Below, piece by piece: positions 1 to 8,969 of a DNA stretch of 64,000 nt. The stretch is from Bacteroidota bacterium (GTDB taxonomy: Bacteria > Bacteroidota > Bacteroidia > B-17B0 > Aurantibacillaceae): NCBI GenBank assembly GCA_030692515.1, contig JAUXZS010000016.1:132313-196312 (forward strand). The letters run 5' to 3'. Below the pieces are notes generated by a model. That model made no database searches, was not told the DNA's origin, and saw only the letters and a program-made list of their open reading frames with translations. How positions within the stretch are numbered: the stretch's first letter is position 1; the number at the start of each line of letters is the position of its first letter. A program made the position numbers and the translations under genes.

Positions 1-2123
1 CCTGCAAGAGCATAGGCTTCGTCAATAAATAATATTCCTCCCATGGCATTTTCAATAGCCCCGGCAGTTTTTGTTGCGGTTTGTCCAACGTAGCCGGCTA
101 CTAACCCTTCTCTGTCTACCTCTACAACGTGCCCTCTTTCAATAACGCCTAAAGCTTTATATATTTTCGCGATAATACGTGCCAGCGTTGTTTTACCTGT
201 ACCTGGATTTCCGGAGAAGACTGAGTGAAGCGAAAATTTATTGACAACATCTTTTCCGGTTTCGTTATAGAAACGAATTAATTTTACAAGTTCGTGAATG
301 TCCTGTTTTATTTTATCCATGCCAACTAATTCATTCAGTTCGGCAAGAGCTTCATTTAATTGCTTATCATTAATTGACAATTTTAATTGCTTTTTTTGTT
401 CTGTAAAAAACACTACTACAAGGTCCTCAAGGGAAATTGTAGAGAGATCTTCTTTTGTTAAATTGTCTAGCTCGGTTGATTTCATTAAGCGAATACCCAT
501 ATTTTGTTTTGCCTCTTCAACAATTGCATTCACAAAACGCGCGTTACCAAAGTGTTCATCACGCTTACGATAAGCCTCAATTAATTGCTCTTTTAAATAA
601 TTATCTGCTTCAGGTGAAAAACCAATTTGTTTTTGTGCAGATGAATAAACTGCAATTTGATGTAACTCTTCTGGCAAATAATCATCAAAGTGAAAATATT
701 CTGTAAATCTTGATTTTAATCCCGGATTACTTTCAATAAAACTTTTAATTTGTTTTGGATAGCCCGCGCCTATAATAGCAATATCTCCAGGGCCATCGCT
801 CATTTCTTTTAAAAGCATTTCAATAACTTCTTTACCAAAATCTTTACTATCATCGTCAGAACGTGCTAATGAATATGCTTCATCGATAAATAAAATTCCT
901 CCCCGTGCACTTTCAATCATTTTTTTTGTTTTGGGTGCGGTTTGCCCTATGTATTCCCCAACTAGGGCCGCTCGGTCTACTTCAACAACATGGCCTTTTG
1001 ATAATAAACCCATTTTATTATAAATTTTACCAAGCATTTTTACAACGGTTGTTTTTCCGGTACCAGGATTACCAGTAAAAATACTATGCAACGAAATTTT
1101 TGATGAATCATCAAAGCCTTTTTCTTTACGCAGTTTTGTAAAATTTAAATACGTAATATTCTCACGAATAGATTTTTTTACGTTATCTAAACCAATTAAT
1201 GCATCCAACTCAGATAATAATTCTTCGAGCGTTTTTTCTGTTGCCCCTTCGTTATTATTTATTCCAGAACTTGTACTTGCATTTCCCGCAGTTAAAGTTT
1301 GCTCAATAGTTTTTAGTAAAGGCGTTTCACCTTCTTCCTCAACTAAAGCGCAATTAAAAGTTGTTGCGCCTATCAACACATCGTTAAAAACAATCTCAAC
1401 TAAATATTTATCATCCGTCCATATGCCTGGAGTATCGCTACCCCAAGCTTTTTCAAAAGTATAGGTGTAATCCTTTTTATTAACATCCACAAAACCTGTT
1501 TGAATAACTGATGCCTTTTGCTGGCCAGAGTCGTCATGAAAATTTACAAAAAATTCATAATGATAATCTAATGCTGTAATGTTTTTAAACTTCACTTCTG
1601 CCCAAACATATTTAGTATCATTTTTACTAAAGGTTTTAAGGTATTTGCGATTTTTTTCTTGCCAGCCATCATGATGACTGTTATATAATTTTATATGCTC
1701 AATTTCTAAATAAGGATTCGAAGTTGTTGTTACCTCGCCAATATCATTAATATGAAATAGTTTTTCGCCAACAAAAACATCATCGATATAGGCTTGCCAC
1801 AAATAACTTCCCTTTTTCCAAAATGTCCCTTTCGCTTCAACACCCCAACCATCGCGCAAATAAAAAATGTTTTCTTCCTTTTTTACACTTATATTAATTT
1901 CGCGATTACATATTTCTTTTTTACCTACATTCTCAACGCATTTTAAATTTACTTTTGCAGCCCAATCTTCTTCATCAAACAATTTATTAAAAATCGCTAA
2001 CTCAACTCTAACGTAATCTATTTCTGCTTTATCTAAAGTTGTTCTATAGCGTTTTTGGTTATTAACCATCCACTCATTGTTGCAGAAAGTTAGTAGACTT
2101 TTATACTTAAATCTCTTTTCCAT
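1..2123 (-). CDS. Tandem CbxX/CfqX (SpoVK)-type AAA+ ATPase, C-terminus truncated by window edge
   Basis: Minus-strand reading frame open from ATG at 2123 to the window edge (my translation; absent from ORF track because it has no stop). Two Walker A motifs (FTGNPGTGKTTVVK, FSGNPGTGKTTLAR) and two Walker B motifs (GGILFIDEAYSLA, GGILFIDEAYALA). Confidence 0.85.
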   Translation of the reverse strand, partial: MEKRFKYKSLLTFCNNEWMVNNQKRYRTTLDKAEIDYVRVELAIFNKLFDEEDWAAKVNLKCVENVGKKEICNREINISVKKEENIFYLRDGWGVEAKGTFWKKGSYLWQAYIDDVFVGEKLFHINDIGEVTTTSNPYLEIEHIKLYNSHHDGWQEKNRKYLKTFSKNDTKYVWAEVKFKNITALDYHYEFFVNFHDDSGQQKASVIQTGFVDVNKKDYTYTFEKAWGSDTPGIWTDDKYLVEIVFNDVLIGATTFNCALVEEEGETPLLKTIEQTLTAGNASTSSGINNNEGATEKTLEELLSELDALIGLDNVKKSIRENITYLNFTKLRKEKGFDDSSKISLHSIFTGNPGTGKTTVVKMLGKIYNKMGLLSKGHVVEVDRAALVGEYIGQTAPKTKKMIESARGGILFIDEAYSLARSDDDSKDFGKEVIEMLLKEMSDGPGDIAIIGAGYPKQIKSFIESNPGLKSRFTEYFHFDDYLPEELHQIAVYSSAQKQIGFSPEADNYLKEQLIEAYRKRDEHFGNARFVNAIVEEAKQNMGIRLMKSTELDNLTKEDLSTISLEDLVVVFFTEQKKQLKLSINDKQLNEALAELNELVGMDKIKQDIHELVKLIRFYNETGKDVVNKFSLHSVFSGNPGTGKTTLARIIAKIYKALGVIERGHVVEVDREGLVAGYVGQTATKTAGAIENAMGGILFIDEAYALA

Positions 2124-2196
2124 AATATCATAAAAATTGTCTATTAAAAATAAAGAAACTATTTAGAAAAATGAAATAAAAAGTAAAATAAATGAT

Positions 2197-2228
2197 TTTG
2201 GGGCTTTATAAAGAAAGACTTACTTTTG
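2197..2228 (+). promoter_or_regulatory. Bacteroidota-type promoter (TTTG-N20-TACTTTTG) for marC-like gene
   Basis: TTTG at 2197-2200 and TACTTTTG at 2221-2228, matching the TTTG/TAnnTTTG consensus. Confidence 0.45.
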
Positions 2229-2233
2229 CAGAA

Positions 2234-2806
2234 ATGAATTTAGTATTTGACATAATAGAAATTTTAAAAGTAACAACCGTGTTGTTTGCCGTAATTGATA
2301 TCATTGGCTCTATACCAGTTGTTATAAGCCTTAAACAGCAGGCAGGGGGCATAAATGCTTTAAAAGCTTCGTGGGTTTCGTTGCTAATTATGATTGTGTT
2401 TTTATTTGTAGGTCAAACAATTTTAAATATTATAGGTATAAAAGTAGAAGATTTTGCAATTGCTGGATCCTTTGTGCTTTTTTTTATAGCATTAGAAATG
2501 ATTTTAGGCGTTAAAATTTACAAAGATGAAATTCCGGCGACTGCTTCTATTGTTCCATTGGCTTTTCCATTAATTGCGGGTACAGGAACATTAACGACTT
2601 TGCTTTCGATACGGGCAGAATATAATTTACTCTCTATTATTATTGCCATTTTTATTAATGTGGTAATTGTTTATTTTGTTTTAAAATATATTAGTCTGTT
2701 AGAAAAACTTCTAGGGATTGGTGGGATTGCAATACTTAAAAAGGTATTTGGAATTGTTTTATTAGCGCTTGCCATTAAATTATTTAGAAAACACACAGGG
2801 CTATAA
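2234..2806 (+). CDS. MarC family integral membrane protein
   Basis: ORF 2192..2806, about 200 aa, highly hydrophobic, MarC-like (DIIGSIPVVISL, PLAFPLIAGTGTLTTLLS). Start moved to ATG 2234 because the promoter motif lies inside the longer ORF. Confidence 0.8.
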   Translation: MNLVFDIIEILKVTTVLFAVIDIIGSIPVVISLKQQAGGINALKASWVSLLIMIVFLFVGQTILNIIGIKVEDFAIAGSFVLFFIALEMILGVKIYKDEIPATASIVPLAFPLIAGTGTLTTLLSIRAEYNLLSIIIAIFINVVIVYFVLKYISLLEKLLGIGGIAILKKVFGIVLLALAIKLFRKHTGL

Positions 2807-2925
2807 TAATTTTAAATTAAAAATTATAGATTATAAATTTTAACGTTACGCACCCAAAGTACAATAAAATGGAACCGCTTCGTTGACTTTGTTTTTTAAT
2901 TGAAGTTATTATTTTATCTAAGAAA

Positions 2926-3585
2926 TTACTTATCTGTTGCCTCCCGTAAATAGTGTAAAAAAGGATACATCGCTTTAAAGCCAGCCACTATTTCTTTTAC
3001 AGCATTTTTATCTGAAATTTGTTTGTTAGTAAACGCATGACTCACGATAAAATGTCTGTTTCGTAACAAATCAATTAGCGGATGCTCCTTATCATATCCC
3101 TTTGGAGCTGTTTTTAAAGCGCCTTCATCATCAACTCCCTTATAGTATTTTTTAAATGAAGCAGAATTTAAAATTTTTAAAAGTGGCGCAGAGTTATAAT
3201 CTATTTCTTGCCTGATAGCATTTAAGATTTCGGGTTCCGGCATCCAAACACCTCCCGCAATAAAATTACCGCCAGGTTGTAAATGAAAATAATAACCCGG
3301 TACAATAGACTTCTTTCCACCCGGATTAATACTTGCCCCCATATTATTTTTATAAGGCGTTTTATCTTTACTAAACCTAACGTCTTTATAAATACGAAAA
3401 GTACAATCTTTCGCTTTCATGTCGGGCGAAATGCGTTTATCGAATTTACTAATGCCTTCGATTATTTCTTGAACAAAGGCTTCAAACTCTTCTTTTGCCT
3501 TTAAATAATTAGGTTTATTTTTCTCAAACCAATCGCGATTGTTATTGGTCTCTAATTTTTTTAAAAATGAAAAAATACTGTCCAT
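2926..3585 (-). CDS. DUF2461 (TIGR02453) family protein
   Basis: FSFLKKLETNNNRDWFEKNKPNY...FRIYKDVRFSKDKTPYKNNMGA...GYYFHLQPG is the signature of this family. Confidence 0.85.
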   Translation of the reverse strand: MDSIFSFLKKLETNNNRDWFEKNKPNYLKAKEEFEAFVQEIIEGISKFDKRISPDMKAKDCTFRIYKDVRFSKDKTPYKNNMGASINPGGKKSIVPGYYFHLQPGGNFIAGGVWMPEPEILNAIRQEIDYNSAPLLKILNSASFKKYYKGVDDEGALKTAPKGYDKEHPLIDLLRNRHFIVSHAFTNKQISDKNAVKEIVAGFKAMYPFLHYLREATDK

Positions 3586-3592
3586 AAATAAT

Positions 3593-4690
3593 TTAATTTT
3601 TTATATTTTCTGAAATTTTTCTAAAGAATTTTAGGTGTGTCAAAAATCCTGAGGCTACAATACGTATGATAGTATAAACAGGCAATGCTATAATCATTCC
3701 GAATATTCCACCTAATGTTGCTGCCATTAGTGTTACAATAAAAATTTCTAATGGGTGGGCTTTTACAGAGTTAGAAAAAATATAAGGCTGAATAATAAAG
3801 CCATCAATTATATTAATACTAAACATAGTAAAAAATATAGTGGTGATAGTTCCACCAATCATATCATAACTTCCTGAACTAATACAAGAACTCACTCCCA
3901 AAAAAATTGCAATTACCATTGTAATTGCAGAACCTATGTATGGAATAACATTTAAAATTCCTGCGCAAAATGCGATTATTAAAGCATTTTTTATTCCAAA
4001 AAGAGTTAAGAATAAAAAAACCGAACCTCCTACAATAAACATGTCAATAAACAAACTTTGAAAATATTTACTCAGCATTCTTTTACTAATATTCAAAATT
4101 TCACGCATTTCCTTTTCAACACCTAAGGGAGTAATTGTCAATAAGCTATTCTTAACTATTTTCTCATCTTTCAATAAAAAAAAGGTGATAAATAAAACAC
4201 ATAATATACCTCCAAAAATTGTCCCGAAATATTGAAAGATATTATTAACCACTGCGCTTATATTTTTTGCATTCACAAATTCTGCTACCTGAGAAGATAA
4301 ATTTTGTTTTAAACTTTCTTCATCTCCAAACTTTAAAAACAAAGATTTAACACCGGGAACTTGCGCTAATATATTATGAAAAACATCATAAAAATTTAAT
4401 TCGGCTAAAAAATTTATTTCCTTGGCAAGGGGTGGAATAATTAGAAAAAATAAACTTAAAATAAGAGAAATAATTACCAAGATGGTTATTAAAGCAGCTA
4501 AGCTATTTGGCATTCGTCTTTTACCAAACTTAACTCTTTCTAATCGATAGGTTAAAGGATAACCCACTAAAAACAGAATCAATGAAATTGCTATGTAAAT
4601 TACAATTTTAAAAAATAAAATTGCAAAAGCAACAAGTGCTAATAATCCAATAATTCGCCAAATATTTATTTTTAAAGGCATCATAAACAA
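3593..4690 (-). CDS. AI-2E family transporter (PerM-like permease)
   Basis: 365 aa multi-TM protein; GILNVIPYIGSAITMVIA and HPLEIFIVTLMAATLGGIFGMIIALPVYTIIRI are typical of the family. Confidence 0.85.
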   Translation of the reverse strand: MFMMPLKINIWRIIGLLALVAFAILFFKIVIYIAISLILFLVGYPLTYRLERVKFGKRRMPNSLAALITILVIISLILSLFFLIIPPLAKEINFLAELNFYDVFHNILAQVPGVKSLFLKFGDEESLKQNLSSQVAEFVNAKNISAVVNNIFQYFGTIFGGILCVLFITFFLLKDEKIVKNSLLTITPLGVEKEMREILNISKRMLSKYFQSLFIDMFIVGGSVFLFLTLFGIKNALIIAFCAGILNVIPYIGSAITMVIAIFLGVSSCISSGSYDMIGGTITTIFFTMFSINIIDGFIIQPYIFSNSVKAHPLEIFIVTLMAATLGGIFGMIIALPVYTIIRIVASGFLTHLKFFRKISENIKN

Positions 4691-4702
4691 AGATAGTTTT
4701 TA

Positions 4703-5998
4703 TTGATTAACTTTGGAAGAGTGAATAAATTTATCCATACAACAACGCTATTTTTTGTGATTTTTCTTTTGATTAATTGCTCAAACAAAAGGCAATTTGT
4801 TTCGAAACCTACAAAAAGCTTAGTTAATCCCGATAGCGAATTACTGGAGGTAAATGCTGTTGCTTACCATTTAAATGACAGCATTACTATCACATACTTA
4901 GAAATTAAAAATGAAAATTTAATTTATAAGCGTCCTGATACAACCTTTGCGTTTTATGCTGATTTACGTATTTCCTATAAACTTTTATCCGAGCCAAATT
5001 CAAGAAAAATATTAGATAGTAGCTCTTATCATCTTATTGATAGGGCATCTGAAACTGTTGAAATAAAATCGATAGTTTCTAAATTTAATTTAAAAGCATT
5101 AAACAATTCTGATTACTATTTGGATATTCAAGTATTTGACCTCAACAAAAAAATAAAATATAATAAAGGCTTAAATATTTACAAAAAAAATAATTTTACA
5201 CAGCAAAATTTTCTAATCACTTACAATAATAACATATCATTTAAAACAAATTTTTTAAAAGATGAAACCGTAGTTGTAAAATTTTCAAATCCTGCAATTA
5301 CGCAATTGACGATAAACTGCTTTTTTAAAGAGTTTGGTCCTGCCCTACCTCCTTTTTCAACAAAAGTTCAAGATGAGTTTAAATACAAGCCGGACAGTGT
5401 TTTTAATATATTTCCTAGCCAAAATCAATTTGAACTAACTATGCCGCGCTATGGTTTTTTACATGCTACAACCAATTCAATTAATACTGAGGGTTTAACG
5501 TTATATACTTTTGATGAAACTTTTCCTGGAGTGAGCAATAGTGATGAAATGATAAATTGTACAAGATATTTAATGAGTAAAGAAGAATTTGACGGGTGTA
5601 AAAATGCCGCCGATAAAAAAGTTGCAATTGATAATTTTTGGATTACAATTGCTGGAAGTAAAGAACGCGCAAGAGAATTACTAAAAAAATATTATGGGCG
5701 CGTAAAGGAAGCGAACAAATATTACACAAGCTATACACAAGGTTGGAAAAGTGATAGGGGAATGATATTTATTGTATTTGGTCCGCCCACAAATATTTAC
5801 AAAAATTCTAAAAGCGAAACTTGGGTTTATGGTTTAGAAACTAGTGTTAGTCCGCTTCGTTTTACATTTATTAAAACACAAAACCCATTTACTGATAATG
5901 ATTTTATTTTAGAACGCTCGCAGTTTTTTAAAGATCCTTATTACACTGCGGTTGATTACTGGAGACAAGGCAGAGTTTATTTAAATAATGGGAAATAA
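4703..5998 (+). CDS. GWxTD domain-containing lipoprotein-like protein
   Basis: Signal/lipobox-like N-terminus (FFVIFLLINCSNK); YTQGWKSDRGMIFIVFGPPTNIYKNSKSETWVY matches the GWxTD motif region. Confidence 0.8.
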   Translation: MINFGRVNKFIHTTTLFFVIFLLINCSNKRQFVSKPTKSLVNPDSELLEVNAVAYHLNDSITITYLEIKNENLIYKRPDTTFAFYADLRISYKLLSEPNSRKILDSSSYHLIDRASETVEIKSIVSKFNLKALNNSDYYLDIQVFDLNKKIKYNKGLNIYKKNNFTQQNFLITYNNNISFKTNFLKDETVVVKFSNPAITQLTINCFFKEFGPALPPFSTKVQDEFKYKPDSVFNIFPSQNQFELTMPRYGFLHATTNSINTEGLTLYTFDETFPGVSNSDEMINCTRYLMSKEEFDGCKNAADKKVAIDNFWITIAGSKERARELLKKYYGRVKEANKYYTSYTQGWKSDRGMIFIVFGPPTNIYKNSKSETWVYGLETSVSPLRFTFIKTQNPFTDNDFILERSQFFKDPYYTAVDYWRQGRVYLNNGK

Positions 5999-6011
5999 TC
6001 AGATTTAAAAT

Positions 6012-6145
6012 TTAACCACATAGAAACACAGGGAATTAATGTTAACCTTATAAAAAAACATAGATTTTTCTTCGCCATCGCGAAGAAAACTTTGCGTCCC
6101 TCTTGTGTAAGTTTAGTTTTTTATTTTTATGAAACTATGTGGTTA
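6012..6145. repeat. Intergenic inverted-repeat element (MITE/REP-like) with terminal AACCACATAG / CTATGTGGTT
   Basis: AACCACATAG 6014-6023 and CTATGTGGTT 6135-6144 are exact reverse complements; internal perfect 10-bp hairpin TTTTCTTCGC-CATC-GCGAAGAAAA at 6066-6089. Confidence 0.6.
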
Positions 6146-6158
6146 TTTTAAGACCTAC

Positions 6159-6641
6159 TTAGTCTTTGGCTAAACCACCTCTTTTTATCGCATCATACCC
6201 TTCATCTCTTGGTAAATTCGGTTGCTTTGATGCGGCAACTGCTAATTCATCACAGCGATTATTTTCAAAATTTGATGCATGGCCTTTTACCCAAAAAAAT
6301 TGATGTTTATCTGCATTATAAACTCTTAAAAAACGTTGCCAAAGATCAACGTTAGCTTTGTTCTTAAAGCCCGTTTTACGCCAACCAAACACCCATTTTA
6401 AATTAATAGAGTCAACCACATATTTACTGTCAGAATAAACCTTAACAGGCAAATCATTACTGGTAACACTCTCTAAACCCACAATTACAGCAAGTAATTC
6501 CATTCTATTATTGGTGGTTAATTTAAAACCGGCGCTCATTTCTTTGCGATGATGTTTAAATTTTAACACCACCCCAAAGCCACCAGGACCGGGGTTTCCG
6601 CTTGCCGCACCATCTGTATATAGCTCTATAAAGTTCTCCAA
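6159..6641 (-). CDS. rnhA: Ribonuclease HI
   Basis: LYTDGAASGNPGPGGFGVVL...NNRMELLAVIVGLE...YSDSKYVVDSI...WVKGHASNFENNRCDELA: full RNase HI catalytic signature. Confidence 0.93.
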   Translation of the reverse strand: MENFIELYTDGAASGNPGPGGFGVVLKFKHHRKEMSAGFKLTTNNRMELLAVIVGLESVTSNDLPVKVYSDSKYVVDSINLKWVFGWRKTGFKNKANVDLWQRFLRVYNADKHQFFWVKGHASNFENNRCDELAVAASKQPNLPRDEGYDAIKRGGLAKD

Positions 6642-6716
6642 TTAAGGCTTTAAGTTATACTTTTTTTGGATTAAATTTTAGGATTAAATTTTAAAGCGTT
6701 AAAGGTTATTTTTTTA

Positions 6717-6747
6717 TTGGGAAACTGCAAATTAGTAGGTATATTCG
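6717..6747 (+). promoter_or_regulatory. Candidate promoter for sucD (TTG-N20-TATATTCG)
   Basis: TTG at 6717-6719 and TATATTCG at 6740-6747 upstream of ATG 6767. Confidence 0.35.
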
Positions 6748-6766
6748 TAACTCAAAAATTAAGATT

Positions 6767-7657
6767 ATGTCGGTATTAGTAAATAAAAATTCAAAGGTAA
6801 TTGTACAAGGTTTTACAGGTGGAGAAGGAACTTTTCACGCCACTCAAATGATTGAATATGGTACCAATATAGTTGGCGGTGTTACTCCGGGTAAAGGTGG
6901 AACCACTCATTTAGATCGCCCGGTATTTAATACTGTTTCAGATGCTGTTCAAAAAGTTGGAGCCGATGTTTCAATTATTTTTGTACCTGCTGCATTTGCT
7001 GCTGATGCCATTATGGAATCTGCTGACGCAGGAATTAAAGTTATTGTTTGTATTACTGAAGGTATTCCTGTAAAGGATATGATTTATGTAAAAGAATATT
7101 TAAAAGGTAAAACTTGTCGTTTAATTGGGCCAAATTGCCCTGGTGTTATTACTGCCGGAGAAGCAAAAGTGGGAATTATGCCTGGGTTTGTATTTAAAAA
7201 AGGCAAAATTGGAATTGTTTCAAAAAGTGGAACTTTAACTTATGAAGCTGCTGACCAAATTGTAAAAGCAGGTATGGGAATAACTACTGCTATTGGAATA
7301 GGTGGCGACCCAATTATTGGAACACCTACTAAAGATGCGGTTGAATTATTAATGAACGACCCTGAGACTGAAGCCATTGTTATGATTGGTGAGATTGGTG
7401 GAAATTATGAAGCAGAAGCTGCGCGATGGATAAAAGCTAACGGAAACAAAAAACCAGTTGTTGGCTTTATTGCAGGACAAACTGCACCAAAAGGACGTAC
7501 AATGGGGCACGCAGGTGCAATTGTTGGTGGCGCAGAAGATACTGCTCAAGCAAAAATGGCAATTATGCGTGAGTGTGGAATTTTTGTTTGTGAAAGCCCT
7601 GCAGAAATTGGTAAAACAATGGCTGCGGTATTAAAAGGAGAAAAAGTTACAGCTTAA
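6767..7657 (+). CDS. sucD: Succinate--CoA ligase (ADP-forming) subunit alpha
   Basis: [45 protein letters not shown]...GPNCPGVI...GHAGAIVGG: classic SucD. Confidence 0.96.
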   Translation: MSVLVNKNSKVIVQGFTGGEGTFHATQMIEYGTNIVGGVTPGKGGTTHLDRPVFNTVSDAVQKVGADVSIIFVPAAFAADAIMESADAGIKVIVCITEGIPVKDMIYVKEYLKGKTCRLIGPNCPGVITAGEAKVGIMPGFVFKKGKIGIVSKSGTLTYEAADQIVKAGMGITTAIGIGGDPIIGTPTKDAVELLMNDPETEAIVMIGEIGGNYEAEAARWIKANGNKKPVVGFIAGQTAPKGRTMGHAGAIVGGAEDTAQAKMAIMRECGIFVCESPAEIGKTMAAVLKGEKVTA

Positions 7658-7675
7658 TTTATTTTATAAAAATTT

Positions 7676-7711
7676 AAAAGCCTCTTTCATTAATTTGAAA
7701 GAGGCTTTTTT
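7676..7711 (+). terminator. Rho-independent terminator of sucD
   Basis: AAAAGCCTCTTTC-ATTAATTT-GAAAGAGGCTTTTTT stem-loop plus T tract directly downstream of the stop. Confidence 0.85.
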
Positions 7712-7783
7712 GTTTTCTTTTTTATATATCAGATAAGGTTGAGCATAGGCTCGCCAACACTGTTTTTTCCCATTCAATTATAT

Positions 7784-7942
7784 CGTCCCTACGGGACTTC
7801 TAAACTAAACGATTTCACTCTCTATAAATATTCTGTCTCTATGAGACAAGTCTGTTTTTAAAACAAATTATCTTATATCCCTTTAGGGATTAAATATCTT
7901 TAGATGAAAAACAAAACGGATGAAAAAAGTCCCGTAGGGACG
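7784..7942. repeat. Composite palindromic element: four short hairpins bounded by a 16-bp inverted repeat
   Basis: CGTCCCTACGGGACTT (7784-7799) is the exact reverse complement of AAGTCCCGTAGGGACG (7927-7942); internal hairpins TGTCTC-TAT-GAGACA (7834-7848) and ATCCC-TTTA-GGGAT (7877-7890). Confidence 0.75.
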
Positions 7943-7947
7943 AAATA

Positions 7948-8343
7948 TTAATTTATGGTTGAATTAACAAAGGTCTTTCTCAATTTTTTCAAAAACAGAA
8001 ATGCAATAATACATCCAAAAGTATTCGCCACAAAATCTTGCCAATCTGCGCTGCGATTAGTGAAGCATTTAGCTTGCATTATCTCTAATAAACCACCGTA
8101 AGAAACACAAATTAAAAAATAAATAAACATCCATTTTTTACTTTGATTATATTTTAAAACAACCAAAAACAACAAACTACTTAAAATAAAAAACATGGAG
8201 GCGTGCACCCACTTATCAAAACTTAACAATTCTAACCAACTTACAGTTGGAATATAATTACCCGGTGTTGCACATAAAACAAAAATAATTGCCGCCCATA
8301 AAAATGAGAAAATAGCACTGTTATTATAAATGAGTTTTTTCAA
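7948..8343 (-). CDS. VanZ family protein
   Basis: 131 aa multi-TM protein; FDKWVHASMFFILSSLLF...SYGGLLEIMQ...RSADWQDFVANTFGCIIAFLF is a typical VanZ-like pattern. Confidence 0.85.
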   Translation of the reverse strand: MKKLIYNNSAIFSFLWAAIIFVLCATPGNYIPTVSWLELLSFDKWVHASMFFILSSLLFLVVLKYNQSKKWMFIYFLICVSYGGLLEIMQAKCFTNRSADWQDFVANTFGCIIAFLFLKKLRKTFVNSTIN

Positions 8344-8357
8344 CTGGTTTTTTATTA

Positions 8358-8411
8358 AGATCCCTCCTGCGTCGGGATGACAGTTTTATCATGCAGAGGA
8401 ACGAAGCATCT
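8358..8411. repeat. Short imperfect inverted-repeat element AGATCCCTCCTGCGTCGGGATGACA...TGCAGAGGAACGAAGCATCT
   Basis: 54 bp with imperfect dyad (17 of 25 positions match by my hand alignment); resembles dispersed intergenic repeats seen in many bacterial genomes. Confidence 0.5.
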
Positions 8412-8468
8412 ATTTACGTGAACCTTTTTTAGCCGCTCATTAATTGGAACAACAAATTTTACAAACAA

Positions 8469-8501
8469 AAAACCCTTTCGTGCATAACAAGAAAGGGTTT
8501 T
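8469..8501 (-). terminator. Rho-independent terminator of gcvH
   Basis: AAAACCCTTTC (8469-8479) / GAAAGGGTTTT (8491-8501) stem, followed on the minus strand by TTTGTTTGT, just downstream of gcvH. Confidence 0.8.
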
Positions 8502-8519
8502 AAAGATGCGATGCAATAA

Positions 8520-8900
8520 TTATGCGCCTATTAATTTTTTATAATCTTCCACGCTTAGTAATTCATTTACCTCAGCAGGGTTAGTAAATTTAATTTTAAT
8601 AATCCATCCATTTCCGTAAGGGTCTTTATTAACGCTTTCCGGAGTAGCATCAATATCCTTATTTCCTTCTAAAACCTCTCCGGTTAAAGGCATAAATAAA
8701 TCACTAACCGTTTTTACTGCTTCCACTGTTCCAAAAACCGCTTCTTTTTCAACTGTTTCGCCAATAGTATTTACATCTACATAAACAATATCTCCAAGTT
8801 CGCGTTGAGCAAAATCAGTAATGCCTATTGTAGCTTCGCTACCGTTAATTTTTACCCACTCGTGGTCTTTTGTGTATTTTAAATCTGCTGGAAAATTCAT
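8520..8900 (-). CDS. gcvH: Glycine cleavage system H protein
   Basis: [18 protein letters not shown]...[20 protein letters not shown]...[13 protein letters not shown]; lipoyl-lysine motif present. Start moved from 8948 to ATG 8900, consistent with the promoter at 8920-8949. Confidence 0.95.
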   Translation of the reverse strand: MNFPADLKYTKDHEWVKINGSEATIGITDFAQRELGDIVYVDVNTIGETVEKEAVFGTVEAVKTVSDLFMPLTGEVLEGNKDIDATPESVNKDPYGNGWIIKIKFTNPAEVNELLSVEDYKKLIGA

Positions 8901-8919
8901 AGTTATTTTTTTTGATTTA

Positions 8920-8949
8920 CAAATGTAATTGTTTGTTTGAATAATCAAA
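8920..8949 (-). promoter_or_regulatory. Bacteroidota-type promoter of gcvH (TTTG-N18-TACATTTG)
   Basis: On the minus strand: TTTG (8949-8946), 18-nt spacer, TACATTTG (8927-8920), 20 nt before the ATG. Confidence 0.6.
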
Positions 8950-8969
8950 TATTTTTTCGCTTAAATTTA

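Noticed and set aside
298-706. Plus-strand ORFs 298..573 and 455..706
   Set aside because: Antisense to the AAA ATPase frame, which carries clear Walker motifs.
7784-7942. Possible mini-CRISPR array
   Set aside because: The repeated units are short hairpins with differing sequences and no constant direct repeat of 24+ nt; no cas genes in the window.
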